64,000 bases of DNA. It comes from Candidatus Dormiibacterota bacterium (GTDB taxonomy: Bacteria; Acidobacteriota; Polarisedimenticolia; Gp22-AA2). Position 1 is the first letter of the stretch. The number at the start of each line of letters is the position of its first letter. The stretch spans positions 19,275-83,274 of the forward strand of contig DASQAT010000010.1 of the NCBI GenBank assembly GCA_035635555.1, written 5' to 3'. Under the pieces are notes generated by a model. That model had not been told where the DNA came from. It searched no databases and worked only from the letters and a program-made list of their open reading frames with translations. Made by a program: the position numbers and the translations under genes. Positions 7,019 through 17,104 of this stretch are shown here, piece after piece.

Positions 7019-8539
7019 TTGCCTCGCCAGACGGTGCGCCTCGAGATCGCTCTCCCCGACGGCTCCTCCAGGACCGTGCCCCTCGATCACACACCGTTCA
7101 GCATCGGCTCCGCGCCGTCGTCGCGGCTGGCCCTCGCCCTGCCCGGCGTCGCGGAACATCACGCCCAGATCGTCGTTCTCGGAGGGGCGTACCACCTGGT
7201 CCCCGGCGCGTCGGGCGCTCCCCTTTCCGTCGACGGCCTGCCGGTGCCCGCGGACGGTGTCACGCTGGCCCACGGCGCGCGCGTCGTCCTGGGGAGCGCG
7301 AACCCCTGCACCGTCCGATTCCTGGTCGAGGGGTCTCCCGTCTCGGACCGCGAAGACCGGCTGGTGACCCTGATGGAGGTCGCCCGCACGATCACCTCGT
7401 CTCTCGCTCTCGAGGACGTGCTCGATCGTGTCCTGGAAGGTGCTTTGCGCTTCTCCGGGGCGGAGCGCGGCTACCTCTTCCTCAAGGAAGGAGGACGCCT
7501 CGACCGCTGGCACCGCGGACCCTCCGGGGTTGACGACGTCCAGGTCAGCCTGTCGGTCCTCGAAGAGGTCGCGGCCACGGGCAAGCCGGTCTACCGCGAC
7601 GTGGCGTCCGGGGAGCCCGGACAGCTCACCACCGACAGCATCGTGCGGCTGCGCCTGCAGGCGATCCTGTGCCTTCCCCTGTCGGTCCGGCAGGATGTCA
7701 TCGGAGTCGTCTATCTCGACAGCCGCAGGCGCCTGCCGCACCACAAGCCCGACCTGCCGCTCCTCGAGGCCCTGGCCGGTCTCGCGGCCGTCTCCATCCA
7801 GAACAGCCGCCTGGTCGAGGAGCGGCTGCGCGCCGAGCGGACCCAGGTGATCGGGCAGGTCGCGCGCGCGGTGGTGCACGACCTGCGCAGCCCGCTCTCG
7901 TCCATCCGCGGCCTGGCGGAGCTGCTGCACGAGCGTGCCCCGCAGGAGGATCCCTCACGTCCCCACCTGGCCACAATCATGGCCGAGGCGGATCGTCTGA
8001 CGGGGCTCACCGGCGATCTGCTGCAGTTCTCGCGTGAGGCCCCGCCCCTCCTCCGGTCGCCGGCGCGTCTTGCGGACCTCGTGCGGCAGACACTCAAGCC
8101 GCTGCAGCCCCGCCTGCAGCGCGCCAACGTGAGCCTGTCGCTCGGTCTCGACGAGGAGGCGCGCGCCTCCCTCGACGGACCGCGCATGCTGCGCGTCCTG
8201 CACAATCTCATCGCCAACTCGCTCGACTCCATGCGCGGCGGCGGTCTGCTGGACATCCGCTGCCGGCGCGTCAACGGCACCTCGGAGCTCAGCGTGCGCG
8301 ACAGCGGCTGCGGCATGAGCGAGGAGGTGCGCCGCCGGGTGTTCGAGCCCTTCTTCACTCACGGCAAGGCGCAGGGCACGGGGCTCGGAATGGCCATCGT
8401 GCAGAAGATCATCGCGGAGCACGGCGGCACGATCCAGGTGGACAGCGCTCCCGGAAAGGGCACGACGGTCACCGTGGGTCTGCCCGCGGCCGCGAACGCC
8501 GCCGTGGAGCGCGCTGCATCCCCCGGGGGCACCTCCTAG
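7019..8539 (+). CDS. Cytosolic sensor histidine kinase with FHA and GAF domains
   Basis: The start is TTG at 7019, preceded by GGAGGGGGG at 5 nt; an in-frame GTG at 6992 has no ribosome-binding site. The 506-residue protein has no membrane segment. An FHA domain (about 5-95) is followed by a GAF domain (about 110-265), a dimerisation/phosphoacceptor helix with VVHDLRSPLSSIRGLAELL at about 285, and an ATPase domain with N-box (HNLIANSLDSM), DSGCGM and GTGLGMAIVQ. FHA at the N-terminus suggests that phosphothreonine-containing partners, for example Ser/Thr kinase targets, recruit or control it. No response regulator is adjacent. Confidence 0.88.
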   Translation: MPRQTVRLEIALPDGSSRTVPLDHTPFSIGSAPSSRLALALPGVAEHHAQIVVLGGAYHLVPGASGAPLSVDGLPVPADGVTLAHGARVVLGSANPCTVRFLVEGSPVSDREDRLVTLMEVARTITSSLALEDVLDRVLEGALRFSGAERGYLFLKEGGRLDRWHRGPSGVDDVQVSLSVLEEVAATGKPVYRDVASGEPGQLTTDSIVRLRLQAILCLPLSVRQDVIGVVYLDSRRRLPHHKPDLPLLEALAGLAAVSIQNSRLVEERLRAERTQVIGQVARAVVHDLRSPLSSIRGLAELLHERAPQEDPSRPHLATIMAEADRLTGLTGDLLQFSREAPPLLRSPARLADLVRQTLKPLQPRLQRANVSLSLGLDEEARASLDGPRMLRVLHNLIANSLDSMRGGGLLDIRCRRVNGTSELSVRDSGCGMSEEVRRRVFEPFFTHGKAQGTGLGMAIVQKIIAEHGGTIQVDSAPGKGTTVTVGLPAAANAAVERAASPGGTS

Positions 8540-8540
8540 C

Positions 8541-10064
8541 TCAGTCCTCTTCCTTCAGCGTCAGGGTGAACTGCCCGTGGCGAAGCGCCGCGTCGGCCTC
8601 GAACTCGAGGCGCGTCCTCGCCGGGAAGGCTTCGGGATCGATGAGACCGGGACGCTTCTCCTCGAGAAACGAGGCGACCTCCGGGTGGACGCGCGCCACG
8701 ACGCGCGTCGCGGCCTCGAGCCGCCCCAGCCGGCGGACCTCGCGCAGGATTTCGTAGACGATCGTCTCGGGCGATTTGAGCCGGCCGGATCCGGAGCAGG
8801 TGGGACAGGGCAGGCAGAGAAGCCGTTCCAGGCTGCGCTTCGTACGCTGGCGCGTGATCTCGACCAGACCGAACTCACTGATCTGCAGGACGCGGGACTT
8901 CGCACGGTCCCTGCGCATCTCCGACTGCAGGGCGAGCAGGACCTCGTCCTTGCTGGCCTGCGTCTCCATGTCGATGAAATCGATCACGATGATCCCGCCC
9001 AGGTCGCGCAACCGGATCTGTCGGACGATCTCCACGGCCGCCTCGAGGTTGGTCCGGAGGATCGTCTCCTCCAGGCGCCGCGTGCCGGTGTATTTCCCGG
9101 TGTTCACGTCGACGGCCACCAGGGCCTCGGTCGACTGGATCACGATCGACCCGCCCGATTTCAGCCAGACGCGGGATCGCAGGGCGCGCTCGAGATGATG
9201 CTGCACGCCGCGCGCCTCGAACAGGGGCTCCGGACCCGCGTGGCCATGGATCCTGGAACCCAGCGCGGGCTCGATCCGTGAGACCAGCTCCTGCACTTCC
9301 CTGAGGGCCGCATCCCCCTCGACCACGATCCGCTGCACGTCCTCTCCCAGGACATCGCGCAGGACCTTGGTCACGGCCGAGGACTCCTGGTGCAGCAGGG
9401 ACGGGGACTGCGCCCCCTCCGCGCGGCGGCGCACGTCGTCCCAGGTCGCGGCGAGTGTCAGGGCTTCAGGGACAAACTCCCTGGTCGCGCGCCCTTCCCC
9501 GGCCGTCCGCACGATGAATCCGCCCGGCAGGCCCAGATCGCGGGCCACGCCCTGAATCAGCCCCTGAAGCCGCTCGCGCTCGGTCGGATCTTCGATCCTG
9601 CGTGAGATTCCATTCTGAGGATGGTTCGGCAGGTACACGAGGAGACGGCCGGGGAACGACACGAGCGACGTGAGACGCGCCCCCTTCTCGGGCACGGGAT
9701 CCTTGGACACCTGCACCAGGAGCTCCTGGCCCGCCTTCAGGCGATCTTCGATCCGTCCGGGGGCCGGCGGGGCCCCGACCCCGTCGGGCATCGGATTCCC
9801 GGCGGGGCCGGTTTCGAGGAGCTCCACGTCTCCTGCCGGCGACTCGAGGTCCTGCATGTGCAGGAATGCGTCGCGGCCGGTGCCGATGTCCACGAAGGCC
9901 GCCTGCATTCCCGGCAGCACGTTGCCGACGCGACCCTTGTAGATGTTTCCCGTGATGCCGCGACCGGACGGCCTCTCGACGAACACCTCGGTCAGAACAT
10001 CGTCCTCGAGCAGCGCGATGCGGGTCTCGGGCGTGGCACAGTCGATCAGGATTTCGCGACGCAT
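8541..10064 (-). CDS. rng: Ribonuclease G/E
   Basis: The 507-residue protein has the N-terminal S1-like RNA-binding segment (GNIYKGRVGNVLPGMQAAFVD) with an inserted acidic loop. The catalytic Mg2+ aspartates lie in VAVDVNTGKYTG (about 315) and IVIDFIDM (about 360), and the zinc-link motif CLPCPTCSGSG lies near 415. The long C-terminal scaffold of RNase E is missing, so this is the RNase G type, which acts in rRNA 5' maturation and mRNA decay. It is the last gene of the mre operon, as in many bacteria. Its stop is 1 bp from that of the convergent kinase gene. Confidence 0.93.
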   Translation of the reverse strand: MRREILIDCATPETRIALLEDDVLTEVFVERPSGRGITGNIYKGRVGNVLPGMQAAFVDIGTGRDAFLHMQDLESPAGDVELLETGPAGNPMPDGVGAPPAPGRIEDRLKAGQELLVQVSKDPVPEKGARLTSLVSFPGRLLVYLPNHPQNGISRRIEDPTERERLQGLIQGVARDLGLPGGFIVRTAGEGRATREFVPEALTLAATWDDVRRRAEGAQSPSLLHQESSAVTKVLRDVLGEDVQRIVVEGDAALREVQELVSRIEPALGSRIHGHAGPEPLFEARGVQHHLERALRSRVWLKSGGSIVIQSTEALVAVDVNTGKYTGTRRLEETILRTNLEAAVEIVRQIRLRDLGGIIVIDFIDMETQASKDEVLLALQSEMRRDRAKSRVLQISEFGLVEITRQRTKRSLERLLCLPCPTCSGSGRLKSPETIVYEILREVRRLGRLEAATRVVARVHPEVASFLEEKRPGLIDPEAFPARTRLEFEADAALRHGQFTLTLKEED

Positions 10065-10074
10065 TCCGGGCTGT

Positions 10075-11163
10075 TCAATTGACGAGACGGCGCATCCAGA
10101 CGTTCAGCACGAGTCCCATTCCGAGCAGAGTGCTCGCAAGCGACGAGCCGCCATAGCTCATCAGCGGCAACGGCACGCCCGTCGTCGGCAGCATGCCCAC
10201 TACGACGCCGATGTTGAGCAGGGCCTGGCCGGCGAACGTGCAGACCACCCCGATGGCGAGGAAGACCCCGAGGCGGTCGCGGGCCGCACGGGCCGTCGCC
10301 AAACACCGGTAGATGATGACGAAGTAGAGCCCGAGCGCCAGCATCGCTCCAATGAAGCCCCGCTCCTCCGCCAGGACCGCGAACACGAAGTCGGTGTGCT
10401 GTTCCGGCAGGAACTGCAGCGAACCCTGGGTCCCGGACAGGAACCCCTTGCCGAAAATTCCGCCCGAGCCCACGGCGATGAGCGACTGGATGAGCTGGTA
10501 GCCCGAACCCTTCGGGTCCCGGGTCGGTTCGAGAAAGGTCTTGACGCGCTCCTTCTGATACGGCTTGAGGTGACCCCAGACCATGGGGAGGGCCAGCGTG
10601 GCGATCAGGGCCAGGATCACGAGCGTGCGCACGCGGATCCCGCCGATGAACACGGCGCCGGCGTAAAGCGGCATGAAGGTGACCGCCGTCCCGAGATCCG
10701 GCTGCCGCAGGATCAGGAGGACCGGCAGTCCGATGATGGCGCAGATGGCCGCGAAGTGGAGAACCCCCAGTCCGCGCACGCGCTCGCGGCCCAGGTAGGC
10801 CGCCAGCATCAGAATGGTGGAGACTTTGGCGATCTCCGAGGGCTGGAACTGCACCCCTCCGATCCCGAGCCACGACTTGCTGGAGTTGACCACGCGGCCG
10901 TAGACGAGAGTCAGCAGGAGAAGCGTCAGACTCAGGCCGTAGAAGGCGGACGCGAACTCCGCCAGGGTGTGGTAGTCGATGAGGACTGCCAGAAGCATGA
11001 GGACGATGCCCAGGAGCAGCCAGATCAGCTGGCGGTGGAACGCCCCGGCGCTCGGTGTTCCTGTGGTCGCGGAATAGATCACCACGAGCCCGATCGAGCA
11101 GGCCGCCAGGATCGCCAGGAACAGGATCCAGTCGAAATTACTGAGGGACCGCCACGCTGGCAA
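10075..11163 (-). CDS. rodA: Rod-shape SEDS peptidoglycan glycosyltransferase RodA
   Basis: This 362-residue polytopic protein has about ten membrane helices. It includes the SEDS signatures NSSKSWLGIGGVQFQPSEIAK and SQGSLQFLPEQH-like loops, plus a C-terminal PLMSYGGSSL. It polymerises lipid II during elongation, in complex with PBP2 encoded just upstream. The start is TTG at 11163, supported by GGGAGGG 7 nt upstream; the gene overlaps the end of mrdA by 26 nt. The family length and motifs are complete. Confidence 0.95.
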   Translation of the reverse strand: MPAWRSLSNFDWILFLAILAACSIGLVVIYSATTGTPSAGAFHRQLIWLLLGIVLMLLAVLIDYHTLAEFASAFYGLSLTLLLLTLVYGRVVNSSKSWLGIGGVQFQPSEIAKVSTILMLAAYLGRERVRGLGVLHFAAICAIIGLPVLLILRQPDLGTAVTFMPLYAGAVFIGGIRVRTLVILALIATLALPMVWGHLKPYQKERVKTFLEPTRDPKGSGYQLIQSLIAVGSGGIFGKGFLSGTQGSLQFLPEQHTDFVFAVLAEERGFIGAMLALGLYFVIIYRCLATARAARDRLGVFLAIGVVCTFAGQALLNIGVVVGMLPTTGVPLPLMSYGGSSLASTLLGMGLVLNVWMRRLVN

Positions 11164-13030
11164 GCTGCTGCCCTCCCTGGCGCGCGTCGAGCTTCTGGAA
11201 GAAACGCTCCAGCACGAGGCGGGCGATCGGCGCCGCCGTCGTCCCGCCGTGCCCGCCGTTCTGCACGAACACCGCCCAGGCGATCTTGGGGTCGTCCTTG
11301 GGCGCGAACCCGACGAACCAGGCGTGGTCCCGCTTCTCCTTCGGCAGCTTGTCCGCGTCGACGTCGCGCGACGCCTTGAACACCTGGGCCGTGCCGGTCT
11401 TCGCGCAGATGTCGCGGCCCGCGATCTTGGCCCGCCCCCCCGTGCCGTCCTCGTTGACCACGCCCCACATCGCGTCCTTGATCACCTCGAGGGTGCGCGG
11501 GCGCATTGGCACGCGTCTTTCGACGTAGTCCTGCCTCTCCTCCTCCTCGACGCCCTCGCGGACCTCGCGCGACAGCAGCAGGTGCGGGCGGTACAGCGTG
11601 CCGCCGTTCCCGATGGCGGCCGCGAACCTGGCCATCTGGATCGGCGTCACCTCGATGGCCCCCTGTCCGATCGACACCGAGATGGTCTCCCCGGGGTGCC
11701 AGACCGGATCGCGCGGGACCGCCCGCTTCTTCCACTCCGGGTCGGGCACCGTGCCCGCCTCCTCGTGCGGCAGGTCGAGACCGGTCGGCTCCCCGAATCC
11801 CAGGAGGTGGGCCCACTTCGAGATGCGGTCGATTCCCATGTCGTTGCCGAGGTGATAAAAATAGATGTTGCAGGACTGGATGATTGCCTCGCGCATCGTC
11901 AGGTACCCGTGTCCCCCCTTGCGCACGGCCCAGCATTGATAGACCTTCTCGCCGAAGCGCCAGGACCCCGTGCAGTGATCGCCCCGCGCGGGCGTCGCGA
12001 CGTTCTCCTCGAGAGCGGCTATCGACATGACCACCTTGAACACCGACCCGGGCGCGAACTTGGAGAGCGACACGCGGTCCTGCAGCGGGTGACGCGGGTC
12101 GTTCACCAGCCCTCCCCAGGTATCCTGCGAGAACCGGTGCGCGAACACGTTCGGATCGTAGGCCGGGCGCGAGATCATGGCCATAATCGCACCCGAGTTG
12201 GGATCGAGGAACACCGCCGATCCGGCGTCGTCGCCGTAGGCATCCTCGAGCGCGCGCTGCAGGTCGAGATCGATCGACAGACGCATCGCCCGGCCCGGGT
12301 TCGGCTTGCGTCCCTCCTCGATCTCCTGGATTTCGCGACCCAGGCTGTTCACGACGACCTGCTTCCAGCCCTTCACGCCCTTCAGATCGCCGTCGTACTG
12401 TTTTTCAACGCCCGCCTTCCCGACGATCTCGCCCAGATCGAATTCGCCGGAAGGATCGCTCCGGATCTGATCCTCGCTCACCTCGCCGACGTAGCCGAGC
12501 GCGTGGGCCGCGAGCGCGCCGTAGAGATAATTGCGGCGCGACTCGACCTCGACCGACAGCATCGGCAGCTCGAGGCGGCGCGACTCGATGTACGCCGCCT
12601 CCGCGAGATCGACGTCCTCCTTCAGGATGACCGGCTCGAACGCCGGGCGCCCGCGATATCGCGCCAGGCGCTCGTTGAGGGTCTTCTCGGGGACGCCGAG
12701 GATCTCGGCCAGGCGCGGGAAGAACGCCTTCATGTCGGCGACCTTCTCCCGGTCGAGACGGATGTTGAAGGCGATGCGACTGTTGGCGAGAACCCGGTGC
12801 TCGTCGTCCGAGATCACCCCGCGCAGCGGCATGAGGGTCACGCGGCGGAGCCGGTTGTTGTCGGAAAGCCGCTTGTAATAGTCGACCTTGACGACCTGGA
12901 GATACCAGAACGCGAACAGGTACAGGACGAGGACAGCGCCGAACAGGACCTGGATCACCTGGATCCGCGTGTTCAGGCGCCGCGCCTCGTAGTAGTCCTG
13001 GAACCCTTTGTAGTCCTGCTCGAAGGCCAT
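11138..13030 (-). CDS. mrdA: Penicillin-binding protein 2 (transpeptidase of the elongasome)
   Basis: The 630-residue class B PBP has one N-terminal membrane helix (about 28-48), a dimerisation/pedestal domain and a transpeptidase domain. Active-site motifs are GSVFK (S-x-x-K, near 329), SCN (near 387) and KTGT (near 545). It crosslinks nascent glycan made by RodA along the side wall. The gene starts 4 nt after the mreD stop codon and lies in the standard mreBCD-mrdA-rodA order. Confidence 0.95.
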   Translation of the reverse strand: MAFEQDYKGFQDYYEARRLNTRIQVIQVLFGAVLVLYLFAFWYLQVVKVDYYKRLSDNNRLRRVTLMPLRGVISDDEHRVLANSRIAFNIRLDREKVADMKAFFPRLAEILGVPEKTLNERLARYRGRPAFEPVILKEDVDLAEAAYIESRRLELPMLSVEVESRRNYLYGALAAHALGYVGEVSEDQIRSDPSGEFDLGEIVGKAGVEKQYDGDLKGVKGWKQVVVNSLGREIQEIEEGRKPNPGRAMRLSIDLDLQRALEDAYGDDAGSAVFLDPNSGAIMAMISRPAYDPNVFAHRFSQDTWGGLVNDPRHPLQDRVSLSKFAPGSVFKVVMSIAALEENVATPARGDHCTGSWRFGEKVYQCWAVRKGGHGYLTMREAIIQSCNIYFYHLGNDMGIDRISKWAHLLGFGEPTGLDLPHEEAGTVPDPEWKKRAVPRDPVWHPGETISVSIGQGAIEVTPIQMARFAAAIGNGGTLYRPHLLLSREVREGVEEEERQDYVERRVPMRPRTLEVIKDAMWGVVNEDGTGGRAKIAGRDICAKTGTAQVFKASRDVDADKLPKEKRDHAWFVGFAPKDDPKIAWAVFVQNGGHGGTTAAPIARLVLERFFQKLDARQGGQQLASVAVPQ

Positions 13031-13034
13031 GGCG

Positions 13035-13499
13035 TCAGGGGAGCCGCGCGGCGGACCAGAAGAACAGGAGGCCGAGGACGCCGTTTCCCAGGCCCCGCTG
13101 AAGGAGTTCGAGCGTCGGGGGGAAGACGAAGCTCCGCCCCATCGCCAGCGACAACCCCAGCTCGGCGACGGGATCGAACACGGTCGCGGCGAACAATATG
13201 CCGAACCTCGGGATCGGCTGATTCAGCATGAACAACGAGCCGAAGGAACCCACCAGGTATCCGATGAGGGTCTTCTTGAAGCCGTTCATGCCCAGGACGG
13301 ATCCGAGGAGGGAGTCCTCCACGAGCCCGGCGCCGATTCCCATGAGCATCGCCCCCGCCGGCGGGCTCGTCAGACCGAAGTACACCACGATGATGAGGAA
13401 CAGATCGCAGTAGCGCGCCAGCGACGGCGCGTAACGGGACAGGAAGGCCTGCGCCAGGGCGGCGGCGGCGAGCGCCACGACACCGCGCACGATCCTCAT
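13035..13499 (-). CDS. mreD: Rod-shape-determining protein MreD
   Basis: The 154-residue protein is hydrophobic throughout, with about five membrane helices. Sequence conservation in MreD is low, so the call rests on length, topology and position between mreC and mrdA. It is an inner-membrane part of the elongasome linking MreC to PBP2 and RodA. The ATG at 13499 overlaps the mreC stop by 4 nt (ATGA). Confidence 0.88.
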   Translation of the reverse strand: MRIVRGVVALAAAALAQAFLSRYAPSLARYCDLFLIIVVYFGLTSPPAGAMLMGIGAGLVEDSLLGSVLGMNGFKKTLIGYLVGSFGSLFMLNQPIPRFGILFAATVFDPVAELGLSLAMGRSFVFPPTLELLQRGLGNGVLGLLFFWSAARLP

Positions 13500-14338
13500 C
13501 GCGAGGCGCTCCGCTCGGGCGGCCCTTCCGGCTTCAGCATCACCAGGACCTCCTCGAGACGGCGGAAGTCGACCTCGGGCCGGAGCTCCACGAGCTTGGT
13601 CAGACCCTCGCCCTCGCCGATCGACGCCACGATTCCGATGGTATACCCCTTCGGATAGATCTGGTCGAGACCGGAGGTGATGATCACGTCCCCGACCTCG
13701 ATATTCGAGAGTTCGTTCACGTACTCCATGCGGCAGCCGTGTTCCCCCGATCCGACGATCATCCCCTGCACGCGCGTCCTCTGGATGAGACCGGCAACCC
13801 CGGAGTTGGGATCGAGGATGGTCTGGATCTTGCTCGTTCCCGGGGCGGCTTCGATGACGCGGCCGACGATGCCGCGCGGGGTGAGGACCGGCATGTTCAC
13901 GCGCACTCCGTCGTGGCTGCCCCGGTCGAGCGTGACGATGCGCGCGCTGCCGTCGGCCCCGCGCGCGATCACCCTCGCCGCGACCGTGGTCCAGGGCACG
14001 CTGTCACGCAGGTCGAGGAGCTCGCGCAGACGCACGACCTCCTGGCGCGATTCCTCCGCCTCCTGCGCCTTCAGCGCCAGCCCGTCGATCTGTTCGCGCA
14101 GGTGGCGGTTCTCGCGCTCGACGCCGCGCAGGTTGACATAGGCGCCCCACGTCCCCGAAAGGCCCTGACCGGCCCAGTGCGCCCCCTTGAGAAACGGCGA
14201 CATCAGGCTCATCACCGCCTCCTCGAGCAGGGAGCGCTGGCCGGCGCTCTTGATACGGGTCGACATGAGGCCGAGATTGAGGGTCAGCAGGACCAGAAGC
14301 AGGAGGTACGGCTTGCGCTCGGTGAGGAGATGGGCCAT
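13496..14338 (-). CDS. mreC: Rod-shape-determining protein MreC
   Basis: The 280-residue protein has a short cytoplasmic tail, one membrane helix (about 10-28), a periplasmic coiled coil (about 70-115, with the run ENRHLREQIDGLALKAQEAE) and a beta domain. In that domain VIARGADGSARIVTLDRGSHDG and GIVGRVIEAAPGTSKI are characteristic. MreC activates PBP2 in the periplasm. The gene starts 53 nt after mreB and overlaps mreD. Confidence 0.94.
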   Translation of the reverse strand: MAHLLTERKPYLLLLVLLTLNLGLMSTRIKSAGQRSLLEEAVMSLMSPFLKGAHWAGQGLSGTWGAYVNLRGVERENRHLREQIDGLALKAQEAEESRQEVVRLRELLDLRDSVPWTTVAARVIARGADGSARIVTLDRGSHDGVRVNMPVLTPRGIVGRVIEAAPGTSKIQTILDPNSGVAGLIQRTRVQGMIVGSGEHGCRMEYVNELSNIEVGDVIITSGLDQIYPKGYTIGIVASIGEGEGLTKLVELRPEVDFRRLEEVLVMLKPEGPPERSASR

Positions 14339-14391
14339 CGACTCAGCCTCCCTGCCGCGTGCTCATGAGGACCGGGAGGAGCGCCGCCCTG

Positions 14392-15626
<1,235 letters not shown>

Positions 15627-17093
15627 TCAACGGACTGTCCGCACGGCGGCCGGCCGGGGACTTTCGACCTCCGCCAGGGCCACACCGTTCTTGCCGCGGC
15701 CCTTCACGAGATACATCGCCTGATCGGCACGCGCCAGCAGGTCGTCCTTGGTGCGTCCGTGGTCGGGGAACGATGCAATGCCGAGGCTGGCGGTGATGCG
15801 CACCTCGAGGCCGTACGACGCGAGGAACGTGGTCTCCTCGATCTTCTGACGAATGCGCTCGGCGATGATCGCGGCCCCCTCCGGACCTGTCTGAGGCAGG
15901 ATCACCGTGAACTCATCGCCGCCGAAGCGCGACACGACATCGATCTCGCGCACCGTCGAGCCGATCACGCGACCGACTTCCACCAGCGTCCGGCTGCCCC
16001 AGAGATGGCCGTGCTGGTCGTTCACGTTCTTGAACCCGTCGAGGTCCAGAAAAATCAGCGACACGGGCGTGCGGTACCGCTTGCTGCGTTCCACCTCGCG
16101 TCGCAGCGTGGCGTTGAGGTACCTGGAATTGAAGAGCTTCGTCAGATCATCGGTGATCGAGAGCTCCTCCGATCTCTTCAGGAGGAGCGCGTTATCGATC
16201 GCGACGGCCGCGGGTTCGAGCAGGAGCGACAGCAGACGCGCGTCCTGGCCGGTGAAGTGCGCCGCCCTCTGGCGGTCCAGCCCGACCAGCACGCCGATGA
16301 GCCGTCCGCGGCTCAGGAGCGGCACCGCCAGGACGGATCGGGCCGGGTTCGATTTCGGCAGGTCGGGCATCGAGGCGTCTCCGGGGCCGGCATCGTCCAG
16401 TATCACGGGCTGACGTCGCTGCGCCGCGCGGCCGGCCGCCCCTTCACCGATTCCGAGCCGCTTGCCCCGCATGGCGCCCATCCCTTCGCCGCCGGTCCGC
16501 TCGACCGTGAGCAGCCCCTGCTCAGGGTCGGCCAGAAGGAACAGCCAGGCCCGCAGCTTGAGGAATTCCCCCACCCTCTCCATGGCCACGTCGATGATGC
16601 GGTGGGGATCGAGCTCGCTGCCTGTCAGCCGGACGATGGTGGTGAGACCCCTCATCCTGGAGGATGCGTCGCGCGCCTCCAGCGTCGCGCGGCGGCCGCG
16701 CTGCCGCTGGTCGGCCAGCTGCTTCTCCCGGTCGAGCAGGGTTTCTAGCAGGCGCACGTCCAACGTCGGGCCGATCTTCAGGAGTCCGGGATCCGTGTTG
16801 CGCGCCGGGCCGGCACCACGGCGCTGGCTGGCTCCGCGGCCGGAACGTTCCAGACGGAAAGGCAGGAGCAGCGCGTTCCGGTCCAGCCGCTTGAGCAGGC
16901 GCATCGCCGCCTGCGGCCTGCCGGCGTCGTCCACCTGGTAGAGGATGACATCGATCCGGCCGGCGACCGGCCGCCCCGCCGCGAGGCCCGAGGAGCGCAC
17001 CACGGTGAAGCGGTCCCTGGCGCGGCGCCAGGCGGGGGGCAGGCCCCCGGATCCGTCGGCCAGGACCACGAGGATCTTCGAGCCGCGGGGCAT
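15627..17093 (-). CDS. Diguanylate cyclase (GAF-GGDEF)
   Basis: The 488-residue protein has an N-terminal REC-like or unknown region (1-140), a GAF domain (about 150-300) and a C-terminal GGDEF domain. The active-site loop is RFGGDEFTVILPQTG, and REID placed five residues before GGDEF is a complete inhibitory site (RxxD). It should therefore make cyclic di-GMP from GTP and be product-inhibited. No membrane helix is visible. AGGAG 8 nt upstream supports the ATG at 17093. It follows the FecR-domain gene by 11 nt and is probably co-transcribed with it. Confidence 0.92.
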   Translation of the reverse strand: MPRGSKILVVLADGSGGLPPAWRRARDRFTVVRSSGLAAGRPVAGRIDVILYQVDDAGRPQAAMRLLKRLDRNALLLPFRLERSGRGASQRRGAGPARNTDPGLLKIGPTLDVRLLETLLDREKQLADQRQRGRRATLEARDASSRMRGLTTIVRLTGSELDPHRIIDVAMERVGEFLKLRAWLFLLADPEQGLLTVERTGGEGMGAMRGKRLGIGEGAAGRAAQRRQPVILDDAGPGDASMPDLPKSNPARSVLAVPLLSRGRLIGVLVGLDRQRAAHFTGQDARLLSLLLEPAAVAIDNALLLKRSEELSITDDLTKLFNSRYLNATLRREVERSKRYRTPVSLIFLDLDGFKNVNDQHGHLWGSRTLVEVGRVIGSTVREIDVVSRFGGDEFTVILPQTGPEGAAIIAERIRQKIEETTFLASYGLEVRITASLGIASFPDHGRTKDDLLARADQAMYLVKGRGKNGVALAEVESPRPAAVRTVR

Positions 17094-17104
17094 CGGACAG
17101 GCTC